A DNA stretch of 64,000 bases, from NCBI GenBank assembly GCA_044375555.1, contig JBILML010000001.1, forward strand, positions 124,001 through 188,000, given 5' to 3'. Numbering within the stretch: position 1 is the first letter of the stretch; every line of letters starts with the position of its first letter. The notes under the pieces were generated by a model, which saw only the letters and a list, made by a program, of their open reading frames with translations, was not told where the DNA came from and did not search any database. Both the position numbers and the translations under genes were made by a program. This document shows positions 50,557 to 59,569 of this stretch, one piece after another. Source of the DNA: UBA967 sp044375555 (GTDB lineage: Bacteria; Verrucomicrobiota; Verrucomicrobiia; Chthoniobacterales; Terrimicrobiaceae).

Positions 50557-53500
50557 ATGCCGAAAGACACCTCGATCAAAAAAATCCTCCTCATCGGTTC
50601 CGGTCCCATTGTGATCGGACAGGGTTGCGAATTCGATTATTCGGGAGTTCAGGCCTGCAAAGCGCTCCGCGAGGAGGGTTATGAGGTTGTTCTAGTGAAC
50701 TCGAATCCCGCGACGATCATGACCGATCCCGAGTTTGCCATGCGGACCTATGTCGAGCCGATCACGCCGGAGACGATTGAAAAAATCCTGGAGCGCGAAA
50801 AGCCCGACGCTGTTCTTCCGACACTCGGCGGTCAGACGGCACTGAACGCCGCGATGTCGCTCGTCGAAAATGGCGCTCTGGAGCGTCACGGCGCCCATCT
50901 CATTGGGGCCAACGCCGAGGCGATCAAGCGCGGTGAGGACCGGTTGATTTTCAAAAATATCATGATCGAGATCGGGCTCGACTGCGCCCGGTCCGGCGTG
51001 GCCCATACGCTCGAGGAGGCCCGCCAAGTCGGTGCTGAAATTGGAACTTTCCCGCTCATCATTCGCCCCGCCTTTACTCTGGGCGGTGCGGGAGGAGGCA
51101 TTGCCTACAACCGCGAGGAACTCGATGAAATCTGCCGCCGTGGGCTCGACCTCTCGCCTGTCAGCGAGGTTTTGGTCGAGGAATCCCTGCTCGGCTGGAA
51201 GGAATTCGAGATGGAGGTCATGCGTGACCGTGCCGACAACTGTGTGGTCATTTGCTCGATCGAAAACCTTGATCCGATGGGCGTCCACACCGGCGACTCG
51301 ATCACCGTTGCGCCGATCCAGACCCTCACCGACAAGGAATATCAAGCGATGCGCGACGCGAGTTTCGCCGTCATCCGCGCCATCGGTGTCGAGACCGGCG
51401 GATCGAATATCCAATTTGCCGTCAACCCCGCCAACGGCCGCATGGTCGTTATCGAAATGAACCCGCGCGTCTCGCGTAGTTCCGCCCTGGCCTCCAAAGC
51501 CACGGGATTCCCGATCGCCAAAATCGCCGCCAAGCTTGCGGTGGGCTACACGCTCGACGAACTCCGGAACGACATCACCCGCGAGACGCCCGCCTGTTTC
51601 GAACCATCGATTGACTATGTCGTGACGAAAATCCCACGCTTCACTTTCGAGAAATTTCCGAAAGCTGACCCCACGCTGACCACCCAAATGAAAAGCGTCG
51701 GCGAGGCAATGGCCATCGGCCGCACTTTCAAGGAATCCCTCCAAAAAGCACTCCGCTCCCTGGAGATCGGTCGCTTCGGTCTCGGTGCGGACGGGAAGGA
51801 TCTCACGCCCGACCTCGACACGATCCGCCAAAAGCTCCGCGTCCCCTGTGCGGAAAGGATTTTCTTCATTCGTTACGGTTTCCTCGCCGGGCTCACCGTG
51901 GAGGACATCCACGAACTTTCCTCGATCGACCCTTGGTTTCTTGAGCACATCCGCCTCATCATCGAAGAGGAAAAACGCCTCGCCTCGCTGGCTCTCCCGC
52001 TGCCTGCCGCCGACTTCCGCCGCGCCAAGCGCTTTGGGTTTTCCGACCGCCAACTCGGTCATCTTCTCAAAACCTCCGAACCCGATGTCCGCAAGGCGCG
52101 CAAGGCCGCTGGCATCATTCCCACTTACCGCCTCGTGGACACCTGCGCGGCGGAGTTTGAGGCGTTCACGCCCTATTACTATTCCACCTACGGCGATGAG
52201 GACGAAACCCGCGGCAGCAACAAAAAGAAGGTTCTCATCCTCGGCGGTGGCCCGAACCGCATCGGCCAGGGTATCGAGTTCGACTACTGCTGCGTCCACG
52301 CCGCCTTCGCGCTGAAGGAACTCGGTTGGGAGACCATCATGGTCAATTCCAACCCCGAGACGGTTTCCACCGATTACGACACCAGCGACAAGCTCTACTT
52401 CGAGCCACTCACGCTCGAGGATGTCCTTAATATCTATGAGCGGGAAAAAGCGGATGCCGTCATCGTGCAATTCGGTGGTCAGACCCCGCTGAACCTCGCC
52501 GCCGGCCTCGCCGCGAATGGTTGCACCATCATTGGCACCCAGCCGCGTAGCATTGAAATGGCCGAGGATCGGAAACACTTCTCTGCCATGCTCGACAAGC
52601 TCGGGCTGCGCCAAACCCAAGGCGGCACTGCCACGAACGAGCAGGAGGCCGTCGATGTCGCCTCGCGCATTGGCTATCCCGTGCTGGTCCGCCCCTCCTT
52701 TGTTCTCGGCGGGCGTGCCATGGAAATCGTCCATGATGAAGCCGACCTCCGCCGCTACATCCGCACGGCCGTGGAAGCCAGCCCCGAGCGTCCCGTTTTG
52801 GTGGACCGCTTTTTGGAGGACGCCACCGAGGTCGATGTCGATTGCATTTCCGACGGCGAACTCTGCGTCATCGGCGGCGTGATGGAACACATCGAGCAAG
52901 CCGGCATCCACTCCGGAGACAGTGCGTGTGTGATTCCGAGCTTTTCGCTTTCAACCCAAGTCCTCGAAACGATCAAGAAAGCCACCAAGGCGATGGCGAT
53001 CGAACTCGAGGTCCGCGGCCTGATGAATGTGCAATTCGCTGTGAAGGACGAGGTCGTTTACATCCTCGAGGTCAACCCCCGCGCCTCGCGCACCGCGCCC
53101 TTTGTCAGCAAGGCCACCGGCGTTCCGCTGGCCAAGCTCGCGGCAAAAGTCATGGCTGGGAAAACTCTCCGCGAACTCGGTTTCACGGAAGAAGTGATCC
53201 CGCCCTACTACTCGGTGAAAGAAGCCGTCTTCCCATTCATTAAATTCCCAGGCATCGACATCATTCTCGGCCCCGAAATGCGGTCCACCGGCGAGGTGAT
53301 GGGAATCGATCCCGACCTCGGCATCGCCTATGCGAAAAGCCAGATGAGTGCCCAACCGGCGCTGCCACTTTCCGGCAAGGTTTTCATCAGCGTGAAGGAT
53401 TCGGATAAGCCGGCGGCCTTGGAAGTCGCCCGCGAACTCGAGGCGCTCGGCTTCGAGGTCCATGCCTCCACCGGCACGGCAAAATATTTCGCTGAAAATG

Positions 53501-53766
53501 GCCTCACGGTTCCCGTGATGCTGAAAATCCGCGAAGGCCGCCCGAATGTCGTGGACTTCATCAAAAACGGCGAAGTGAAATTCATCTTGAACACACCTAC
53601 CGGCCAGGCTCCCCGCGAGGATGAGGTGGCGATCCGCAGTGCGGCGGTGGCGGCTCGTGTGCCGGTGATGACGACTCTCCGTGGCGCCCGCGCCAGCACG
53701 AAAGCCATTCAAGCGATGAACCAGCACGGATACGGCGTGAAGAGCCTTCAGGAATTCCACGCGTAG
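50557..53766 (+). CDS. carB: Carbamoyl-phosphate synthase large subunit
   Basis: A 1069-residue CarB, which makes carbamoyl phosphate from bicarbonate, ATP and glutamine-derived ammonia for arginine and pyrimidines. It shows the two duplicated ATP-grasp halves: 'GSGPIVIGQGCEFDYSGVQA' with 'PAFTLGGAGGGIAYN', and the second 'GGGPNRIGQGIEFDYCCVHA' with 'PSFVLGGRAMEIVHDE', then the allosteric MGS-like domain from about residue 935 ('GFEVHASTGTAKYFAENG'). Its length is normal. carA is not adjacent. Long open frames on the opposite strand are shadows of its GC-rich codons. Confidence 0.98.
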   Translation: MPKDTSIKKILLIGSGPIVIGQGCEFDYSGVQACKALREEGYEVVLVNSNPATIMTDPEFAMRTYVEPITPETIEKILEREKPDAVLPTLGGQTALNAAMSLVENGALERHGAHLIGANAEAIKRGEDRLIFKNIMIEIGLDCARSGVAHTLEEARQVGAEIGTFPLIIRPAFTLGGAGGGIAYNREELDEICRRGLDLSPVSEVLVEESLLGWKEFEMEVMRDRADNCVVICSIENLDPMGVHTGDSITVAPIQTLTDKEYQAMRDASFAVIRAIGVETGGSNIQFAVNPANGRMVVIEMNPRVSRSSALASKATGFPIAKIAAKLAVGYTLDELRNDITRETPACFEPSIDYVVTKIPRFTFEKFPKADPTLTTQMKSVGEAMAIGRTFKESLQKALRSLEIGRFGLGADGKDLTPDLDTIRQKLRVPCAERIFFIRYGFLAGLTVEDIHELSSIDPWFLEHIRLIIEEEKRLASLALPLPAADFRRAKRFGFSDRQLGHLLKTSEPDVRKARKAAGIIPTYRLVDTCAAEFEAFTPYYYSTYGDEDETRGSNKKKVLILGGGPNRIGQGIEFDYCCVHAAFALKELGWETIMVNSNPETVSTDYDTSDKLYFEPLTLEDVLNIYEREKADAVIVQFGGQTPLNLAAGLAANGCTIIGTQPRSIEMAEDRKHFSAMLDKLGLRQTQGGTATNEQEAVDVASRIGYPVLVRPSFVLGGRAMEIVHDEADLRRYIRTAVEASPERPVLVDRFLEDATEVDVDCISDGELCVIGGVMEHIEQAGIHSGDSACVIPSFSLSTQVLETIKKATKAMAIELEVRGLMNVQFAVKDEVVYILEVNPRASRTAPFVSKATGVPLAKLAAKVMAGKTLRELGFTEEVIPPYYSVKEAVFPFIKFPGIDIILGPEMRSTGEVMGIDPDLGIAYAKSQMSAQPALPLSGKVFISVKDSDKPAALEVARELEALGFEVHASTGTAKYFAENGLTVPVMLKIREGRPNVVDFIKNGEVKFILNTPTGQAPREDEVAIRSAAVAARVPVMTTLRGARASTKAIQAMNQHGYGVKSLQEFHA

Positions 53767-53823
53767 CACACCGCGGGGGACGGCTTGCTTCGTGGGAGGT
53801 TTTGGTGAGACTTGTTGCAAAGG

Positions 53824-55287
53824 ATGTCATTCGCCCCTCGTGTTACGGTCTTTCTTTGGATTTTTGTTTTCGTGGTCGCGGGTGCTTTTCGGTTCATCGA
53901 TCTGCCTGCGGCTCCATTGCATGCCGACGAGGCGGTCGGGGCGCGGATCACCGGGGATCGCTTGGAAGGCGGTAAATATCATTTCGATCCTTCGCACTAT
54001 CACGGCCCGTCCCTTTCTTGGCTAGGGGCGCAGGCAGCTCGTCTCGCGGGTCAAAAATCCTTTGCGGAGCTGGATGTCTTTTCCCTTCGGAGCATCTCGG
54101 CTGTGTGTGGATTGTTGGTGGTCCTTCTTCCGCTGATTCTCCGCAAATGGCTGGGCGACGCCGGAGCGCTTTTGGCGGGGGCGCTCCTCGCGACCTCGCC
54201 GCTCTTGTGCCAATTCGCGCGGGTTTTCATCCATGAGCCGGTGCTCTCGGTTTTCTCCGCGTGCGCGATCGCGGGGTTGTCGTGGTGGCTTGCTGGAGGC
54301 GGGCTTCCTGCAGCGCTATGCGGCGGTTTGGCGCTGGGGTTGATGGCGGCCACCAAGGAGACTTTCGGCATCATGGCCATTTCGTGGATGCTCGGCCTCG
54401 TGGCCTGCAAGGGTGTGGTGCCGATCCGCAAAGTGGGTTTTGCCGCGATCTCCTCAGGGGTGGTCTTTCTGGCTGTTCTGATCATCGCCTACGGGAGCCC
54501 GTGGGATTTTTTCAAAACCTACTTCGTGTATTCCATCGATCCCGGTCACCACAAACCGTGGGACTACTACTGGCATCTGCTTTTGGTTCCCAAATACCAC
54601 GCGCCACAGTGGTGGACCGAGGCCGGCGTCGGGTTGCTGGCCGTGGCGGGGGCCTGGACCGGATGGCGCGCGAAGAACCCTTTTCTCAAATGGCTGGCGG
54701 TTTCCACCGCCGTGCAATTCGCGATCCTCTCCGCGATATCCTACAAGACGCCGTGGCTTGCGATGGTTCCATGGATTCAGGTCTGCCTCCTAGCCGGAGC
54801 GGGAGCGGCAGTTCTTTTGGCTGGGGCTGGTGTGGTCCGTTTGTCGGCAGCCGTTGCTACGCTCGTCGCGATCCTTCTTTTCCAGATCTGGCAAACGAGA
54901 GCCGCCGTATTTCGTTTTTCCAATGACCTGCGGAACCCGATGGCCTACTCCCCGACATCGCGGGATATCGTCATGCTCGGGGAGCGGATGCGTGCCCTGC
55001 ACCGGAAATCCCCTGCGTTTCGTGCTGGTCGGATTGCGGTGCTTGGCAAGGGCTATTGGCCACTGCCTTGGTATTTGCGGGGCACCTCTCAGGCTGGATA
55101 TTTTGATACGCCGCCGTTGGATCTTGAAAACTACCCGGTGGTGATCGCTCTGCCTGAAGCCGCCCTGGAAGCCTCCAATTGGCTTTCCGGGACCCACGAG
55201 ATTTTTTACAATGGGCTCCGCAGTGAGGTTCCCCTCACGGTCTTTGTGCGGCGAGATGTCCGCGCCGAGGAGGTCTCGATCCCATGA
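53824..55287 (+). CDS. TIGR03663 / Agl23-like membrane protein (second copy)
   Basis: A 487-residue polytopic protein of about ten helices, paralogous to the product at 43067-44602. It keeps the same N-terminal design: 'LHADEAVGARITGDRLEGG' and 'FDPSHYHGPSLSWLG', with an Asp-Glu pair at the GT-C catalytic place, and 'TKETFGIMAISWMLG'. The C-terminal soluble part is smaller. The ATG at 53824 is preferred to an upstream TTG. It overlaps apbE by ATGA, an unexpected pairing for an envelope glycosyltransferase-like protein. Confidence 0.78.
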   Translation: MSFAPRVTVFLWIFVFVVAGAFRFIDLPAAPLHADEAVGARITGDRLEGGKYHFDPSHYHGPSLSWLGAQAARLAGQKSFAELDVFSLRSISAVCGLLVVLLPLILRKWLGDAGALLAGALLATSPLLCQFARVFIHEPVLSVFSACAIAGLSWWLAGGGLPAALCGGLALGLMAATKETFGIMAISWMLGLVACKGVVPIRKVGFAAISSGVVFLAVLIIAYGSPWDFFKTYFVYSIDPGHHKPWDYYWHLLLVPKYHAPQWWTEAGVGLLAVAGAWTGWRAKNPFLKWLAVSTAVQFAILSAISYKTPWLAMVPWIQVCLLAGAGAAVLLAGAGVVRLSAAVATLVAILLFQIWQTRAAVFRFSNDLRNPMAYSPTSRDIVMLGERMRALHRKSPAFRAGRIAVLGKGYWPLPWYLRGTSQAGYFDTPPLDLENYPVVIALPEAALEASNWLSGTHEIFYNGLRSEVPLTVFVRRDVRAEEVSIP

Positions 55288-56117
55288 ATGAAACCCTGCC
55301 GGTTTTTTCGGATCCCTCGTTGGCGAGGTATTCGCATGATGCGATGAAGACGACCTTCCGGATCTTTGTTTCAGGCGGGGACCGTGCCCGAATGGATTCG
55401 GCGGTCTCGGAGGCATTTCAAAAATTGGAGGACCTCGAAAGCCTTCTCAGCCGCTATGTGCCGGGAAGTGACATCAGCCGCATCAATGCCATGAAGGCCG
55501 GCGAGTCATTATTTCTTAGCAACGATTGCGACCAGTGCCTTCGCCTCGCCATCGAAGCCTCGGCGGCCACAAGCGGTCGCTTCGACCCTTGCATTGGAAC
55601 CCTCATCGATGTCGTGAAATTGCCAACCGGCGGGGGAGGGGAGGTGAGGGGAATCGTCTCGTTGGATCCCTGCCGTCCGATGGTTTCCTGTATCGAGGAG
55701 GGACGCATTTTCGATTTGGGAGCCATCGGGAAGGGGTATGCCTTGGAGTGCATGGCCTCGATTCTTTCGGAGCATGGAATTGAAAAGGCGCTGCTCACCT
55801 CCGGGGCGAGCACGATCCTCGCGATCGGAGCAATCGATTGGCCGATCGATATTCCTCACTCCGGCGGCTCGCGCCGCCTGATGCTGCGTCAAGCTGCGCT
55901 CGGTGCCTCGGGTTCCTCCCAGCAGGGCGCTCACATTGTGGATCCACGCGATGGATCCCCGGCGCGGCATTTCCAGAGTGTCTGGGTGGTTCATCCGAGG
56001 GCGCCGTTTGCCGATGCCTTTTCCACCGCCTGCTTCGTCATGTCCCCTGCAGAGATTCGCGAATTTACGCAGAGTTTACCGCCGGGTTGCCAAGTCCTCA
56101 GCGACCCGGACTTTTGA
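55284..56117 (+). CDS. apbE: FAD:protein FMN transferase (ApbE family)
   Basis: A 277-residue ApbE, which attaches FMN covalently to Thr residues of target flavoproteins using FAD. Seen are 'SRYVPGSDISRIN', 'SAATSGRFDPCIGTLIDV', 'FDLGAIGKGYALECMASIL' with the DxGxxxKG signature, and the C-terminal 'AHIVDPRDGSPA' with 'FADAFSTACFVM' (metal and catalytic acids). No signal peptide is seen, so it would act in the cytosol unless the start is further upstream, while many ApbE proteins are lipoproteins. No Rnf or Nqr genes are near. It overlaps the membrane-protein gene by ATGA. Confidence 0.92.
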   Translation: MNETLPVFSDPSLARYSHDAMKTTFRIFVSGGDRARMDSAVSEAFQKLEDLESLLSRYVPGSDISRINAMKAGESLFLSNDCDQCLRLAIEASAATSGRFDPCIGTLIDVVKLPTGGGGEVRGIVSLDPCRPMVSCIEEGRIFDLGAIGKGYALECMASILSEHGIEKALLTSGASTILAIGAIDWPIDIPHSGGSRRLMLRQAALGASGSSQQGAHIVDPRDGSPARHFQSVWVVHPRAPFADAFSTACFVMSPAEIREFTQSLPPGCQVLSDPDF

Positions 56118-56123
56118 TAGCCT

Positions 56124-56879
56124 TTAGGAAACCTTGCGACTCGCCATCGAGGCGGCGCGCAACTTCTTCGGGGTGATGCCGAACATGGTGCTGAACCGTT
56201 TGGTGAAATGACTCTGGTCGTAGAAGCCATTCTCCAGCGCAATCTCGCCCAAAGGCAACCGGGAGGAGATGACCTGGCTGCGGGCGCGCCGGAGGCGGAG
56301 CTGATTGCCATACGCTGACGGAGTCATCCCAAAAACCTTTTTGAACTCCCTCCCAAAACCGCTGACCGACATGCCAACCATCGCGGCAAGTTTCGGAATT
56401 TCGACCGGTTCATCCTTCAGGCGGTCCAGATAATCAATCACTGGGCCGAAGGACTGGATAGACTCGAAGTGCTGGGAGACCTCTCCGATGTTCCGAACGA
56501 TCCCCATCAATCCCAGAACCCTCCCTTGCCCATCTTTGACAGGAATTTTGGTGGTCAAAACAAAGCCCCCTGGAGCGCCTCCAGATTTTCCGTAGGGCAT
56601 CGGTTCACAATGATTTTCAATGGCAGATCCGGTGGAGAGGACCTTTCGGTCATCGTCCGTGTAAATGGCGGCGCATTTGGCATCGAAAAAATCCAGATCG
56701 TTACGGCCCAGCACCTCCTCCTCTTTTTTTTGCCAGCAGAGCTTGATGAAATTGCTGTTTGCTCGCACAAAACGCCCTTCCGGGTCCTTCACAAAAAATC
56801 CAATTTCCGGAACATGTTTGAACGCCTCTGCGACAAGGGCTGTCAAAGACACGAGCTCCGAGGAAATGCTGAATTTCAC
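56124..56879 (-). CDS. PAS-AraC family transcriptional regulator
   Basis: A 251-residue regulator with an N-terminal PAS domain (about residues 15-130: 'IGFFVKDPEGRFVRANSNFI', 'GRNDLDFFDAKCAAIYTDDD') and a C-terminal AraC double helix-turn-helix (about 150-245: 'VGMSVSGFGREFKKVFGMTP', 'ALENGFYDQSHFTKRFSTMF'). It is divergent from the DoxX-oxidoreductase cluster, across a 110-base gap, and is most probably its activator. The PAS domain may sense a ligand or redox state linked to sugar oxidation. A short imperfect inverted repeat in the gap, TGGAAT to ATTCAA near 56926-56943, is a possible binding site. Confidence 0.9.
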   Translation of the reverse strand: MKFSISSELVSLTALVAEAFKHVPEIGFFVKDPEGRFVRANSNFIKLCWQKKEEEVLGRNDLDFFDAKCAAIYTDDDRKVLSTGSAIENHCEPMPYGKSGGAPGGFVLTTKIPVKDGQGRVLGLMGIVRNIGEVSQHFESIQSFGPVIDYLDRLKDEPVEIPKLAAMVGMSVSGFGREFKKVFGMTPSAYGNQLRLRRARSQVISSRLPLGEIALENGFYDQSHFTKRFSTMFGITPKKLRAASMASRKVS

Positions 56880-56989
56880 ATTCGAAAATATACCAAAAAT
56901 TTCCGAAACCTTACAAGATCGATTCTGGAATTGTGGTATTCAATAATCGTCAGTTCAAACCTCACCCATCCTCCGAACCCTAAAATTCC

Positions 56990-57520
56990 ATGAGCCAAGA
57001 ATCCCAGTCCCAACACACATTCGATCTCGGTGCAACCCTCGGCGTTCTCGTCCTCAGGCTCTGGCTCGCAGTCAGGGCGATTCTCTCCGGTCTGGAAAAA
57101 TACGCCGGCACTTCCACATCCACCTCGCCCGTCACGATCGAAGGCGCTGTGAATTCCTACGGCCTCACCGAGGCGACGGCCACGAAGATTTACTCGTTTG
57201 CCAACTACCACGGAGTGCCGAAGCCGCTTTATGACAAATTCCTCGCCGAGCCGCTCATCCCCGAGTGGGGCCTGAAAATCTACGACCAAATCCTCGGCCC
57301 CGCCCTCATCGCCCTCGGCATCGCGCTTCTTTTTGGATTCGCGACACGCTTCTCCCTCTTCGCCATGGGCCTGCTCTACACCAGCCTCACAGTCGGTCTC
57401 ATCCTCATCAACGAGAACTCTGGTGTGGCCTGGCTTGCGATCCACATCGCCCTCATCGCCCTCATGCTTTTCCAAGCGAAACACAACAAACTCGAACTTA
57501 CCGGAAAATGGAAACTCTGA
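56990..57520 (+). CDS. DoxX-like membrane protein
   Basis: A 176-residue membrane protein with four helices, beginning 'GATLGVLVLRLWLAVRAIL', and 'GPALIALGIALLFGFATRFS' in the middle, which fits the DoxX-like family. Such proteins often stand beside oxidoreductases and may take part in electron transfer with quinones. It is the first gene of the sugar-oxidation cluster. Its end overlaps the following Gfo/Idh/MocA gene by 13 bases, so it is probably co-translated with it. Confidence 0.78.
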   Translation: MSQESQSQHTFDLGATLGVLVLRLWLAVRAILSGLEKYAGTSTSTSPVTIEGAVNSYGLTEATATKIYSFANYHGVPKPLYDKFLAEPLIPEWGLKIYDQILGPALIALGIALLFGFATRFSLFAMGLLYTSLTVGLILINENSGVAWLAIHIALIALMLFQAKHNKLELTGKWKL

Positions 57521-58905
57521 CCCCCTCCCAAGCGCCTGGTTTGACCCGTCGCGATTTTCTCTTCAAGGGCACCCTCGCCGGGGCAGGCCTTGTGCTCGGC
57601 ATGCCGTCGATCCTCAAAGCCGTCGAAGGCCCTGCGGCCGCGTCGAACATGATCAATGTCGGATTCATCGGCTGCGGCAAGCAGCACGAAGTCCTCTTCA
57701 ACGCCATGGTTAACATCCCTGGCCTTCGCTACGCGGCCGTTTGTGACATCATGAAAGACCGCGTGGGAGCCGCCTATGGCCGCATCCGCTCGCGCTTCGG
57801 CTACGATCCGAAACGCTACATCGACGCCGGCGACATGCTGGAGAAGGAAAAAGACCTGGACGCCGTGATTGTGTCGACCCCCGACTTCTGGCACTCGCCC
57901 CACACCGTCATGTCCCTTCAGGCGGGCAAGCATGTGTATTGCGAAAAAATGATGGCACACAATCTCGAGGGCGCCCGCGCTATGGTGAAAGCCATGGATG
58001 ATTCCGGGAAGCTCTGCCAGATCGGCCATCAGCGCCGCAGCAACCCCCGCTACATCTACACCCTCAAGGAACTCATCCATCGCCACAAAATCTGCGGCCG
58101 CATCGTCAATGCCAACGCCCACTGGAACCGTGCGGTCAGCTCCTCACGCGACATCACCGCCCCCGCCCGGATTCTTCCCAACAAGGAAACTCTGCTGAAA
58201 TACGGCTTCGGCCGCGAAGGCCAGAATCTTTCGGATGAGGAACTCCAACGCCGCTTCCTAAACTGGCGCCTCTACCGCGACCTCTCCGGCGGCCCGATCT
58301 CCGATCTCGGCGCCCACCAGATCGATATCTTCAACTGGTTCTTCGGCGCGCGCCCGAAATCCGTGATCGCTTCCGGCGGATGCGACTACTTCAAGGACCG
58401 CGAGCATTTCGACAATGTTATGTGCATTTTCGACTACGATACTGCCGATGGCGGCGCCCGCGCCTTCTACCAAGTCCTCACCACCACCAGCGCCGGTGGA
58501 GGTTACGCCGAGTCGTTCATGGGCACGGACGGCACAATTGAAATCTCCGAGCGTTCAGCCTACACGAAAATCTACCGCGAACCCGGCTCCGCCCCGAGTT
58601 GGGACCCCCTCGTCCAGCAAGGCTGGCTCAAAAAAGCCACAGCCCCTGCGGCCGCTGCGGACTCGTCGGATGCGATCGCTTCCTATGCCTCGGCCGCTCC
58701 AGAGGGCTTCGAACTCCCCGGCGACCTGAACGAACCCCCGCACCAGCCCCATTTGGCGAACTTCTTCGCGGCCATCCGCGGCGACGCCAAGCTCAACTGC
58801 GACGCCCGCGAAGCCCTCGAATCGGAAGCTCCGATTTACTGGGTCAACCCCGCCGCACAGCGCAACGAAACCATCATCTTCACCGAAGAACACCTCCACA
58901 CATGA
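57508..58905 (+). CDS. Tat-exported Gfo/Idh/MocA family oxidoreductase
   Basis: A 465-residue NAD(P)-dependent oxidoreductase-type protein with a twin-arginine signal ('TRRDFLFKGTLAGAGLVLG', residues about 11-29). The nucleotide fold follows ('INVGFIGCGKQHE'), then 'VIVSTPDFWHSPHTVMSLQA' and 'KHVYCEKMMAHNLEGARAM', where the usual EKP is EKM, and 'GGPISDLGAHQIDIFNWFF' in the substrate domain. It would be folded with its cofactor in the cytosol and then exported. Related proteins oxidise sugars or glycosides to 3-keto forms. The start is inside the DoxX gene, supported by the Tat motif. Confidence 0.92.
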   Translation: METLTPSQAPGLTRRDFLFKGTLAGAGLVLGMPSILKAVEGPAAASNMINVGFIGCGKQHEVLFNAMVNIPGLRYAAVCDIMKDRVGAAYGRIRSRFGYDPKRYIDAGDMLEKEKDLDAVIVSTPDFWHSPHTVMSLQAGKHVYCEKMMAHNLEGARAMVKAMDDSGKLCQIGHQRRSNPRYIYTLKELIHRHKICGRIVNANAHWNRAVSSSRDITAPARILPNKETLLKYGFGREGQNLSDEELQRRFLNWRLYRDLSGGPISDLGAHQIDIFNWFFGARPKSVIASGGCDYFKDREHFDNVMCIFDYDTADGGARAFYQVLTTTSAGGGYAESFMGTDGTIEISERSAYTKIYREPGSAPSWDPLVQQGWLKKATAPAAAADSSDAIASYASAAPEGFELPGDLNEPPHQPHLANFFAAIRGDAKLNCDAREALESEAPIYWVNPAAQRNETIIFTEEHLHT

Positions 58906-59558
58906 AAAAAACAACACTCCTCGCCTTGCTGGCCACGGCGATTCTCCCAACAGTCCACGCCGCAGACACCATCCCGCTCACCACCACCATTCCCCCCGAG
59001 AAAATCGAGGGCACCCCGATCGAGGTGAAGGTGCCGAACCTCAAACCCGCCGCCTCGAAGGCTCCGGAACTCATGGTGCCCGCTGGCACCGAACTCCTCT
59101 CCAAAGGCAAACCGGTCACCAGTAGCGACGATTTTCCGATCATCGGCGACCTGCCCTACATCACAGACGGGGAGAAGGACGCCGGCGAAGGCTACTTCCT
59201 CGAACTGTCTAACGGCCTCCAGTGGGTCCAGATCGACCTCGAACAAGAGGCCTCTATCCAGGCGCTTTGGGTCTGGCACTACCACTCCCAGCGCCGTGCC
59301 TACCACGATATCGTTATTCAAATCTCGAATGATCCCGAATTCGCCTCAGGAGTGACCACCGTCTTCAACAACGACTTCGACAACTCCGCCTCGCTCGGCA
59401 CCGGCTCCGACGCCCCCTACATCGAGACCCAATACGGCCTCCTCGTCCCCGTGGCAGGCGTCAAGGGTCGCTATGTTCGCCTTTACAGCCAAGGAAACAC
59501 CTCGAATGACATGAATCACTACATCGAGGTCGAGGTGTTCGGATCGCCTGCGAAGTAA
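58902..59558 (+). CDS. Secreted discoidin-like (F5/8 type C) protein
   Basis: A 218-residue secreted protein: signal peptide (residues 1-20, ending 'TVHAA'), a Pro-rich linker, then a beta-sandwich part ('GLQWVQIDLEQEASIQALWV', 'RAYHDIVIQISNDPEF', 'GRYVRLYSQGNT') that resembles discoidin or CBM32-type carbohydrate-binding domains. It would bind glycans outside the cytoplasm, in line with its place between sugar oxidoreductase genes. The start overlaps the preceding stop by ATGA. Confidence 0.75.
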   Translation: MKKTTLLALLATAILPTVHAADTIPLTTTIPPEKIEGTPIEVKVPNLKPAASKAPELMVPAGTELLSKGKPVTSSDDFPIIGDLPYITDGEKDAGEGYFLELSNGLQWVQIDLEQEASIQALWVWHYHSQRRAYHDIVIQISNDPEFASGVTTVFNNDFDNSASLGTGSDAPYIETQYGLLVPVAGVKGRYVRLYSQGNTSNDMNHYIEVEVFGSPAK

Positions 59559-59569
59559 CGCCCCAGCGC

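Noticed and set aside
50692..52911. A 739-residue open frame on the minus strand inside carB
   Set aside because: It is a codon-pattern shadow of carB, with no recognisable domain and repetitive acidic composition typical of antisense frames in GC-rich genes.
56926..56943. Firm AraC operator in the divergent gap
   Set aside because: Only a five-of-six imperfect inverted repeat is seen and there is no second copy, so I mention it in the regulator entry but do not list it as a site.
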